In this document: one piece after another, positions 1 through 5,060 of the stretch
How positions within the stretch are numbered: the first letter of the stretch is position 1
How the letters are laid out: each line of letters begins with the position of its first letter
From: CAZUQA01 sp964622375
GTDB taxonomy: Bacteria; Bacillota_I; Bacilli_A; Erysipelotrichales; Erysipelotrichaceae
Reading direction: 5' to 3'
DNA length: 6,005 nucleotides
Assembly: GCA_964622375.1 (NCBI GenBank)
Contig: CAZUQA010000117.1
Span: forward strand, 1-6,005
Translations under genes and position numbers: made by a program
The notes under the pieces: generated by a model
What the model saw: the letters and a program-made list of their open reading frames with translations, nothing else
Databases searched by the model: none
Told to the model about the DNA's origin: nothing

Positions 1-398
1 TCCCCGGCTGCTTTGGCAGCGTCATTCAGCGCTTGCCCGCCGGCGACGCTGTCGACTGCTAAAATCAAACGTTGCAGTTGCTTCTTCAAAGCCAGTGCTC
101 TTTTAATGCGAAAATCTCCTACCAGCGGATAGGAAATGAAAATATCGTTTATGCCCCCTTCCGCCATCACTTCCGCTTCGCTGACTTTAGCGCAACAAAT
201 GCCGTCGGCTCCGGCTGCTATTTGCAGCTTCGCAAAAAGCGGCATCTTGTGGGTTTTAATGTGCGGGCGTAACTTAACACCGGCTGCATCCGCCTGAGCT
301 TGCATAACGGCGATATTCTTTTTGGCTTGCTCAACCGAAACGACTATGCAGGGTGTCTGTAATTCGTTAATTTGTTCTGTTGTCAGTTGAAAACTCAT
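1..398 (-). CDS. D-threonine aldolase / D-serine dehydratase family PLP enzyme (N-terminal part, runs off left edge)
   Basis: Only the first 132 residues are visible; the frame is still open at base 1. The family is fold-type III PLP enzymes with an alanine-racemase-like N-terminal barrel, which cleave D-threonine to glycine plus acetaldehyde or deaminate D-serine to pyruvate in the cytoplasm. Visible hallmarks are TPCIVVS at residues 15-21, the opening strand typical of the family, and RPHIKTHKMP at residues 44-53, in which Lys48 should be the PLP Schiff-base lysine. GADGICCAKVSEAEVMAEGGINDI follows at about 71-94 and is also typical. Full-length relatives have about 360-380 residues, so roughly two thirds is missing, including the C-terminal domain that carries the metal site. 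Substrate therefore cannot be decided. The start at 398 is chosen because the in-frame ATG 14 codons upstream (438-440) overlaps the predicted -10 box, so it would lie upstream of the RNA start. A weak GGAAAG at 410-415 precedes the chosen ATG. The gene is divergent from the LacI-type gene. Confidence 0.9.
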   Translation of the reverse strand, partial: MSFQLTTEQINELQTPCIVVSVEQAKKNIAVMQAQADAAGVKLRPHIKTHKMPLFAKLQIAAGADGICCAKVSEAEVMAEGGINDIFISYPLVGDFRIKRALALKKQLQRLILAVDSVAGGQALNDAAKAAG

Positions 399-438
399 CT
401 TTTTTTTCGCTTTCCAACCATTGTCGGTTAATGCAGTC

Positions 439-467
439 ATTTTACTATTTTTTAGATCGCTTATCAA
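439..467 (-). promoter_or_regulatory. Sigma-A type promoter of the leftward PLP-enzyme gene
   Basis: On the minus strand TTGATA (462-467, 5/6 to consensus) and TAAAAT (439-444, 5/6) are separated by exactly 17 bp. The predicted RNA start is near 431, giving a leader of about 33 nt before the ATG at 398. The -10 box overlaps the alternative upstream ATG at 438-440, which argues against that codon being used. This is prediction from consensus only. Confidence 0.6.
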
Positions 468-504
468 TTAAAGGGGCAAAATAAGTGGTAAATTGTCACA
501 AATA

Positions 505-533
505 TTGTAAATCGGTTTATTCTATGTTATGCT
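505..533 (+). promoter_or_regulatory. Promoter of the lacI-type / GH4 unit (extended -10)
   Basis: TTGTAA (505-510, 4/6) and TATGCT (528-533, 4/6) have a 17-bp spacer, and a TG one base upstream of the -10 (525-526) makes an extended -10 element. RNA would start near 540, leaving a short leader of about 16 nt that still includes the GAGGT ribosome site. An alternative is TTGTCA (493-498) with TTTATT (516-521), also at 17 bp, which would give a leader of about 28 nt. I cannot choose firmly between them. Confidence 0.5.
508..519 (+). promoter_or_regulatory. Candidate LacI-family operator
   Basis: TAAATCGGTTTA is a 12-bp palindrome centred on C|G with five of six pairs matching; the exception is T512 against G515. 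LacI/GalR regulators usually bind A/T-flanked palindromes with a central CG, and this one lies in the promoter just upstream of a LacI-type gene. It covers the end of the -35 box and part of the spacer, where bound repressor would block RNA polymerase. The assignment is inference; the symmetry does not extend beyond these 12 bases and I found no second copy. Confidence 0.4.
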
Positions 534-555
534 ACAAATTACATGAGGTAGTAGG

Positions 556-1548
556 ATGGCGACCATTTCTCAAATAGCAGCCGAAGCTAAAGTTTCTCGA
601 GCACTAGTATCACGGGTTTTAAATAATAAACCCGGTGTCTCCCCGGCAAACCGCAAAAAAATCCAAGCAATTATTGCGAAGCACAATTACATACCCAACG
701 CTATCGCCCGTTCTTTAGTGACGCAAAAAACCCGGACTATCGGCGTGGTGATGGATAGTCTTTGTGATGCTTACTTTTTCGACTTAATCTCCGGCATGCA
801 AAACAGAGCGGAAGAGTTGGACTACAACATCATCTTCTGTAGCGGAGCCAACGATTCCGGTATTAAGTCAAAATACGTCGACTACTTCGTCGGTGGTCGT
901 TCGGACGGTCTCATCGCTTTTGGCAGTCGCTTTCACGACCTCTTTCACAAAATCATTAAACAAGCCAAACACTTCGTCATCATCGAAGGTGACATCCCAA
1001 ATATGAGTTTTAATAAAGTTCAAGTAAACAACTTCAAAGGTTCTTATCAAGCTACTAAGCACTTAATTGACCTAGGCTATAAAGACATCGTTCATTTCAC
1101 CGGTGATATGGACTATAGCGTCTCAGAAGAGCGCCTCAACGGCTTCACTAAAGCGATGGTTGATCATCAATTTTCGCTTAAAAACGCGATTATCTACAGC
1201 GACTTTGGTGAAGATACCGCCTATCAAAAGATGAAGGAGTTGATTCGCAACGGGCAGTTGCCTCAAGCTTGTTTTGCAGGAGCGGACAAACCTGCTTACG
1301 GAATCTTGCGAGCTCTAAATGAAGCCGGCTTAAAAGCTCCGGATGATATGGCCCTCATCGGTTTTGACTACGATCATCCGACCAGCCGCAATATCATCTT
1401 CCCCCAACTGACTACATTTAAGCAGCCGCTTTATGAAATGGGGAAAGCAGCCGTGACTTTACTCATCAATTCGATTGACAATCCGGAAGCTCCGGTGGAA
1501 ACCATCATCTTTGATGCAGAATTTGTAAAAGGAGAGACTTGCGATTAA
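556..1548 (+). CDS. LacI/GalR-family transcriptional regulator
   Basis: This 330-residue protein has the usual length and layout of a LacI-family repressor. The N-terminal helix-turn-helix spans residues 3-23 (ISQIAAEAKVSRALVSRVLN), with the recognition-helix signature SRALVSRVLNNKPGVSP. The hinge follows with YIPNAIARSL at 45-54. The periplasmic-binding-protein-like effector domain begins with TRTIGVVMDS at 59-68. Family-typical stretches include SDGLIAFGS (116-124), FTGDMDYSVSEERLNGF (181-197, Arg193 being the usual ligand-contacting arginine) and ALIGFDYDH (266-274), then LTTFKQPLYEMGKAA near the end. A GAGGT ribosome site (545-549) lies 6 nt before the ATG. The gene ends 1 bp before the GH4 start, so the two are almost certainly co-transcribed, and the effector is probably a sugar or sugar phosphate handled by that enzyme. 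A candidate operator upstream suggests autoregulation. The family is certain; the effector is inference. Confidence 0.95.
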   Translation: MATISQIAAEAKVSRALVSRVLNNKPGVSPANRKKIQAIIAKHNYIPNAIARSLVTQKTRTIGVVMDSLCDAYFFDLISGMQNRAEELDYNIIFCSGANDSGIKSKYVDYFVGGRSDGLIAFGSRFHDLFHKIIKQAKHFVIIEGDIPNMSFNKVQVNNFKGSYQATKHLIDLGYKDIVHFTGDMDYSVSEERLNGFTKAMVDHQFSLKNAIIYSDFGEDTAYQKMKELIRNGQLPQACFAGADKPAYGILRALNEAGLKAPDDMALIGFDYDHPTSRNIIFPQLTTFKQPLYEMGKAAVTLLINSIDNPEAPVETIIFDAEFVKGETCD

Positions 1549-1549
1549 T

Positions 1550-2857
1550 ATGAAAAAAGAAGGACTTAAGATCGTTACCATCGGCGGTGGATCCAGCTAC
1601 ACCCCGGAACTGATTGAAGGTTTTATCATCCGATATCAACAATTACCGGTTAAAGAGATATGTCTCGTCGACATTCCCGCCGGCGAAGCCAAATTAGCTA
1701 CCGTCGGCGCTTTAGCGCAAAGGATGGTCGAAAAAGCTGGTTGTGACATCAAAGTCACAACTTCCATCGACCGCAAAGCAGCCTTAGTCGGAGCTGACTT
1801 CGTCACCACCCAGTTTCGCGTAGGTGGTCTAGCTGCGCGCATTCGCGATGAAAGAATTCCGTTGAAATACGGCTGTATCGGCCAGGAGACCACCGGCCCC
1901 GGCGGTTTCGCTAACGCTTTACGGACCATTCCCGTCATCTTAGCGATTTGTCGCGATATGGAAGAGGTCTGTCCGGAAGCTTGGTTAATCAACTTCACAA
2001 ATCCTTCCGGTATCATTACTGAGACGATCCTAACGCAAACTAAAATAAAAGCCATCGGTTTATGTAACTGTGCTATCGGTGTCCAAAACGACATCGCCGA
2101 AAGATACCATTGTTCAGCCCAGAAAGTTTACTGCGATTTTATCGGGCTCAATCACTTACTGTGGGCCCAAAAAATCCTGGTCGCTGACCAAGATGTCACC
2201 GCTGAAGTTATCGCCCACGCACACGAATCTGACGAAATCATGAGCAACATTCCGGATATCTCCATCAGTGCCAACTTCTATCAGTCTTTAGGCTTATTAC
2301 CGATCAGCTACTTAAAATACTATTACTTAACAAAAGAAATGTATGAAGAATGTCAATACGAAGCCGACCACCAAGGTGTCCGCGGTGAGGTTGTCCAAGC
2401 CGTGGAAAGTGAACTGTTTGATCTCTATAAAGACCCTAACCTTAAGCTAAAACCACCCCAACTTGCGGAAAGAGGCGGGGCTCATTACTCGGATGCAGCT
2501 TGTAACTTAATCGATTCAATCTACAACGACAAAGGCGATATCCAAGTAGTCAACACCAGAAATAACGGTTGCATCCTCGATTTACCGGATGATGTCGTCA
2601 TCGAAAGGAACTGTATCATCAATAATCAAGGAGCCCATCCTTTGGCTGTCGGTCATCTACCCTTAAAAATCCGGGGCTTAATCCAAATCGTCAAAGCTTA
2701 CGAACAATTGACCGTCTTAGCCGGAACATTCGGTGATCGTTCTGCGGCTTTACAGGCTTTGACTTTACATCCTCTAGTTCCTTCCTCGGTTATCGCCAGC
2801 AATATGCTGGAGGAACTGATAGCAGCTAATCGCGATTATTTACCACAGTTTAAATAG
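1550..2857 (+). CDS. 6-phospho-beta-glucosidase, glycoside hydrolase family 4
   Basis: This cytoplasmic enzyme splits PTS-imported 6-phospho-beta-glucosides (such as cellobiose-6-phosphate or aryl-glucoside phosphates) into glucose-6-phosphate and the aglycone. GH4 enzymes use NAD+, a divalent metal (usually Mn2+) and an oxidation-elimination mechanism rather than simple hydrolysis. The 435-residue length is normal. The Rossmann NAD site is KIVTIGGGSSYTPELIEG (residues 7-24). GQETTGPGGFANALRTIPV (111-129) and ERGGAHYSDAACNLI (307-321) are typical of the 6-phospho-beta branch. TNPSG is at 150-154. Cys172 in GLCN and His202 in GLNHL match the metal ligands, and Tyr254 in PISYLKYYY is the likely catalytic base by family analogy. 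The ATG at 1550 follows the regulator stop by one base. The AAGGAG at 1529-1534 sits 15 nt upstream, longer than usual; an in-frame ATT at 1544 would be better spaced but is a very rare start. No PTS or transporter gene accompanies it here. Confidence 0.95.
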   Translation: MKKEGLKIVTIGGGSSYTPELIEGFIIRYQQLPVKEICLVDIPAGEAKLATVGALAQRMVEKAGCDIKVTTSIDRKAALVGADFVTTQFRVGGLAARIRDERIPLKYGCIGQETTGPGGFANALRTIPVILAICRDMEEVCPEAWLINFTNPSGIITETILTQTKIKAIGLCNCAIGVQNDIAERYHCSAQKVYCDFIGLNHLLWAQKILVADQDVTAEVIAHAHESDEIMSNIPDISISANFYQSLGLLPISYLKYYYLTKEMYEECQYEADHQGVRGEVVQAVESELFDLYKDPNLKLKPPQLAERGGAHYSDAACNLIDSIYNDKGDIQVVNTRNNGCILDLPDDVVIERNCIINNQGAHPLAVGHLPLKIRGLIQIVKAYEQLTVLAGTFGDRSAALQALTLHPLVPSSVIASNMLEELIAANRDYLPQFK

Positions 2858-2903
2858 ATAATTTAGTAAAGTTTCTACTCCTTATCTTTTCTAATTTTTT
2901 TTT
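2856..2903 (+). terminator. Possible AT-rich intrinsic terminator after the GH4 gene
   Basis: AGATAA (2856-2861, overlapping the stop codon) pairs with TTATCT (2882-2887), and inside it AGTA (2865-2868) pairs with TACT (2876-2879), separated by a small internal loop. A T-rich stretch ending in nine T (2895-2903) follows. The stem is almost all A-T and interrupted, so efficiency is uncertain. Confidence 0.35.
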
Positions 2904-2909
2904 ATTATT

Positions 2910-2919
2910 GTAGTACTAC
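2910..2919. repeat. Perfect 10-bp palindrome GTAGTACTAC
   Basis: The sequence is fully self-complementary and lies between the two candidate terminator hairpins, about 65 bp upstream of the promoter -10 of the next gene. It might be a small operator for that gene or chance. No second copy was found in the window, so no function is assigned. Confidence 0.3.
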
Positions 2920-2942
2920 TCACATTTTCTCTTATCACTTTC

Positions 2943-2972
2943 ATGTTACCGGTGAGCGGTATTGTTTTTTTT
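2943..2972 (+). terminator. Likely intrinsic terminator of the lacI-type / GH4 unit
   Basis: TACCG (2947-2951) and CGGTA (2957-2961) form a 5-bp stem with loop GTGAG, extended below a T/T mismatch by two G-T wobbles and an A-T pair. Eight T follow at 2965-2972. This is the only GC-containing hairpin with an immediate T-tract between the GH4 gene and the next promoter. The T-tract also overlaps that promoter's weak -35 region. Confidence 0.5.
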
Positions 2973-2990
2973 GCCCGGAAAAAGTATAAT
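2962..2990 (+). promoter_or_regulatory. Promoter of the secreted-protein gene
   Basis: A perfect -10 TATAAT (2985-2990) is preceded at 17 bp by TTGTTT (2962-2967, 3/6). RNA would start near 2997, giving a leader of about 54 nt. The -10 box is one arm of a perfect 13-base palindrome, TATAAT-A-ATTATA (2985-2997), though its pure A/T content makes that weak evidence of an operator. The weak -35 suggests modest or activator-assisted expression. Confidence 0.6.
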
Positions 2991-3037
2991 AATTATAAAG
3001 ATTAACAACAAAGAGCATTTTGAGTTTAATAAAAATC

Positions 3038-3043
3038 AAGGAG
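3038..3043 (+). promoter_or_regulatory. Strong ribosome binding site AAGGAG
   Basis: The consensus AAGGAG lies 7 nt before the ATG at 3051. It fixes the start of the secreted protein and excludes the overlapping frame that opens at 3020, which has no comparable site. Confidence 0.85.
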
Positions 3044-3050
3044 AAAAACT

Positions 3051-3143
3051 ATGAAATTGAAATTAGAAAAGCTGACGAAGCTGCTTTTAGTTGCGTTAAT
3101 GATGTTGGGTATATTAACTGCTTTGCCTATGAAAGTTCAAGCG
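3051..3143 (+). other. Signal peptide
   Basis: The first 31 residues show a positive N-region with five lysines, a Leu/Met-rich hydrophobic stretch and a V-Q-A signal peptidase I site before ADP. No lipobox cysteine is present, so the mature protein is not a lipoprotein. Confidence 0.88.
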
Positions 3144-4961
3144 GCAGATCCCACAGAAGCGATTATCGATTTGAGTACCTTAATAGGAACATCGACTATC
3201 AGTAATTCCGCTAATCCAGCTGAATCACAATGGGTTTATAACGATTTTGTACCTGATAACACACTCTTCCTAGATACTCAGAACGGTCGCTACCGTATCA
3301 TTGGAAGAGCTCAACAGCCTGTTTTGATTACACCGTATAAAACCGGAATAGTAGTTACCCTCGACAATATGACTGCTTGTCACATTTATGGTGCTCACGG
3401 TGTTACATATAATCTGGTGGGGAACAACAAAGTTAGTGAAAAAATATATGGACGGCCTGGGCTTGCATTTAATGTTGCCGGCATGACGACATTCAAAGGG
3501 AATGGAAATCTGGTTATTGAGAGTTATGGCAACAATTGTGGTGCGAAGATAACTAACAATAACGTGGATTTGACTATCGATGAAGCGGCTTCTGTCGTCT
3601 TCGTAGGTGCCGCTGGTTACCAAGGGATTGAAAACACCTTTAGTAACAATAGGATTCTCCTGGGCGATACCGCGAGTTTAACGATAACCAATAACTCCAC
3701 CACAACCGAAACCCATGAAATTCAAAGAAAAAATTTAACTTCTGAACTTAAGTGGAAATTGACAAACGCCACAACCACCGACAATCTATTTGGCAACAAG
3801 ATTAATGTTTCAATACCGAAGGGGAAAAGCGGAAAGATTACCAGAGAGTTTACTAATGTAGTGGATATCGATTATAGTAGCATTCTCTTAAAAATGAAAA
3901 CCATAGCCGGAGCCAATTATTACGAGATTTATCGCTCGACCAAGAAAAATAAAGGCTTTAAAAAGGTCAATTCAACCGATGGTGTGTCGCTATATTACTT
4001 AGATATGTATCTGAAAGCGGGAACTACCTATTACTATAAAATCCGGGGAGTTACGGTTTCCAGCGGCAAAAAGACCTATAGCAAGTTCCAACCCGTCTTC
4101 GGTGCTGCGACTAAGAAGTTGCCTAAAGTAAATGATGTTACGGTAACCGGAAATAATCGACGCATTGATTTTGACTGGCTGATGACTACTGATCCCGAAT
4201 TAGTTAATAAGGGAGCTATCCAAATCTATTACGCTACCAAGAAAACCGGGAAAATCAGCTGGAAAGTCTTGCAGTTTGATGCTAATAAAGCTCACCCTTG
4301 CCTGAGCAACCTGAAACCAAGCACTACTTACTATTATAAGATGCGTTACGTATATTATAACGGCAGTACCTCCTATGGTCCCTTTACTACTATCCAATCA
4401 GTAAAGACGACCGCTAGTGGGATAGGTGCACCGATACCGTTTGATGGTTACACTTCAGCTTTACCAAATTGGGCGCCTGAACCCGCAGATTACTTTCAAG
4501 TCTACCGTTCAACCAAGAAAAACAGTGGGTTCAAACTGGTAGGCACCACAACTGATCCAGAGTATTATGACTATTTTCTGAAAGCTAATACAACTTATTA
4601 CTATCGAGTACGAACGGTAACAAAAGTTGGTGGCAAGCTGCGTTATGGCAAGTTCAAAACTTATAGTTATACAACCAACCCACTGCCGCAACCAACAGAT
4701 GTAGTTATTACGAAGAACATCTTTGCTCTTACCCAAACGTTTACTTGGGTCAACGCTTCTAATTACACCGGAGTTCAAGTCTACTATTCCACCTCATTAG
4801 GAAAAAAGGCGAAATGGAAAGCTATTAGCTTTAGACAGTCGCCCTTTGATTTAGCTTATCTAAGCCCCGGTACAACTTATTATATTAAGTATCGTTATAT
4901 CTATTCGGGTGGGTCAGTAAACTATGGACCTTTCAGTGATATTGTAACGATAGTTCACTAG
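3051..4961 (+). CDS. Secreted modular protein: beta-strand-repeat N-terminal region plus four Fn3-like modules
   Basis: This 636-residue protein starts with a classical signal peptide: basic MKLKLEKLTK, a hydrophobic core at 11-25, and a VQA|AD cleavage site after residue 31. Residues 37-268 are rich in Gly, Asn, Thr and short beta strands (YRIIG, IVVTLDNMT, FKGNGNLVIESYGNNCGAKI, VDLTIDEAASVVFV, ASLTITNNS). This resembles pectate-lyase-like or carbohydrate-binding beta-helix modules of Firmicutes surface proteins; no catalytic residues can be identified. From about 271 to the end lie four Fn3-like modules in A-B-A-B order, with YRSTKKN-x-GFK in the A type and aromatic TTYYYK-x-R strands in all. 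There is no LPXTG motif, C-terminal membrane helix, SLH domain or other anchor, so it is probably released or held non-covalently. Three Cys remain (110, 163, 417). It has its own promoter and is monocistronic. A role in glycan or surface binding is inference. Confidence 0.88.
   Translation: MKLKLEKLTKLLLVALMMLGILTALPMKVQAADPTEAIIDLSTLIGTSTISNSANPAESQWVYNDFVPDNTLFLDTQNGRYRIIGRAQQPVLITPYKTGIVVTLDNMTACHIYGAHGVTYNLVGNNKVSEKIYGRPGLAFNVAGMTTFKGNGNLVIESYGNNCGAKITNNNVDLTIDEAASVVFVGAAGYQGIENTFSNNRILLGDTASLTITNNSTTTETHEIQRKNLTSELKWKLTNATTTDNLFGNKINVSIPKGKSGKITREFTNVVDIDYSSILLKMKTIAGANYYEIYRSTKKNKGFKKVNSTDGVSLYYLDMYLKAGTTYYYKIRGVTVSSGKKTYSKFQPVFGAATKKLPKVNDVTVTGNNRRIDFDWLMTTDPELVNKGAIQIYYATKKTGKISWKVLQFDANKAHPCLSNLKPSTTYYYKMRYVYYNGSTSYGPFTTIQSVKTTASGIGAPIPFDGYTSALPNWAPEPADYFQVYRSTKKNSGFKLVGTTTDPEYYDYFLKANTTYYYRVRTVTKVGGKLRYGKFKTYSYTTNPLPQPTDVVITKNIFALTQTFTWVNASNYTGVQVYYSTSLGKKAKWKAISFRQSPFDLAYLSPGTTYYIKYRYIYSGGSVNYGPFSDIVTIVH
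3861..4415 (+). repeat. First A-B pair of Fn3-like modules
   Basis: Module A1 (residues about 271-354) carries YYEIYRSTKKNKGFKKV and, near its end, LKAGTTYYYKIRGVT. Module B1 (about 358-455) carries IQIYYATKKTGKISWKVLQF, LKPSTTYYYKMRYVYYNGS and SYGPFTTI. The A and B types differ consistently. B has an IYY strand in place of IYRS, a longer region before its middle strand, and a terminal YGPF. The A module ends in KKLP just before B begins. The fold is inferred from strand pattern. Confidence 0.75.
4425..4955 (+). repeat. Second A-B pair of Fn3-like modules
   Basis: Module A2 (residues about 459-544) has DYFQVYRSTKKNSGFKLV and LKANTTYYYRVRTVT, matching A1. Module B2 (about 547-635) has VQVYYSTSLGKKAKWKAISF, LSPGTTYYIKYRYIYSGGS and NYGPFSDI, matching B1. 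Equivalent points in the two pairs are about 189-191 residues apart, which suggests the A-B pair was duplicated as a unit. DNA identity is clear only in short stretches around the YRSTKKN motif, so the duplication is old. Confidence 0.75.
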
Positions 4962-5007
4962 TGAAATAAAGTCTATTTGAATTCCATCACAATATAACCA
5001 ATATTGC

Positions 5008-5058
5008 TTTAGATAGTATTACATTAATATTTCTCAACTCTGCGAAACACTATCTAAA
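5008..5058. repeat. Perfect 10-bp inverted repeat in the convergent junction
   Basis: TTTAGATAGT (5008-5017) and ACTATCTAAA (5049-5058) are exact reverse complements around 31 nt, with two more matching pairs inside after one mismatch. It fills most of the gap between the two convergent stop codons. A smaller hairpin, CAATAT / ATATTG (4990-5006), lies just before it. Neither has a good T-tract, so a two-way terminator is possible but not demonstrated. Confidence 0.5.
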
Positions 5059-5060
5059 AA

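Noticed and set aside
72..272. Open frame of 66 codons on the + strand
   Set aside because: It lies antisense to the PLP-enzyme gene, whose protein has clear family motifs in the opposite strand; no ribosome site or recognisable product.
398..440. Longer start for the PLP-enzyme gene at the ATG 438-440
   Set aside because: The codon overlaps the predicted -10 box TAAAAT, would lie before the RNA start, and has no Shine-Dalgarno sequence.
493..522. Catabolite-control (cre) or Rex-type site around TTGTCACAA and TTGTAAATCGG
   Set aside because: The cre pattern needs CG one base earlier relative to the TG, and the Rex pattern needs a wider spacing between its arms; neither consensus fits.
1636..2094. 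152-codon open frame on the - strand
   Set aside because: Fully antisense within the GH4 gene, whose motifs occupy this stretch; the translated sequence resembles no family.
3020..3205. 61-codon open frame starting before the secreted-protein gene
   Set aside because: It is out of frame with the signal peptide, lacks a ribosome site, and overlaps a gene with a consensus AAGGAG.
3270..3623. 117-codon open frame on the - strand, and shorter ones at 868-1062, 4200-4397 and 4509-4778
   Set aside because: All are antisense shadows inside strongly supported genes, without ribosome sites or domain signals.
4860..4961. Cell-wall anchor at the C-terminus of the secreted protein
   Set aside because: No LPXTG, no hydrophobic helix and no basic tail; the chain ends directly after the last beta strand of the final module.
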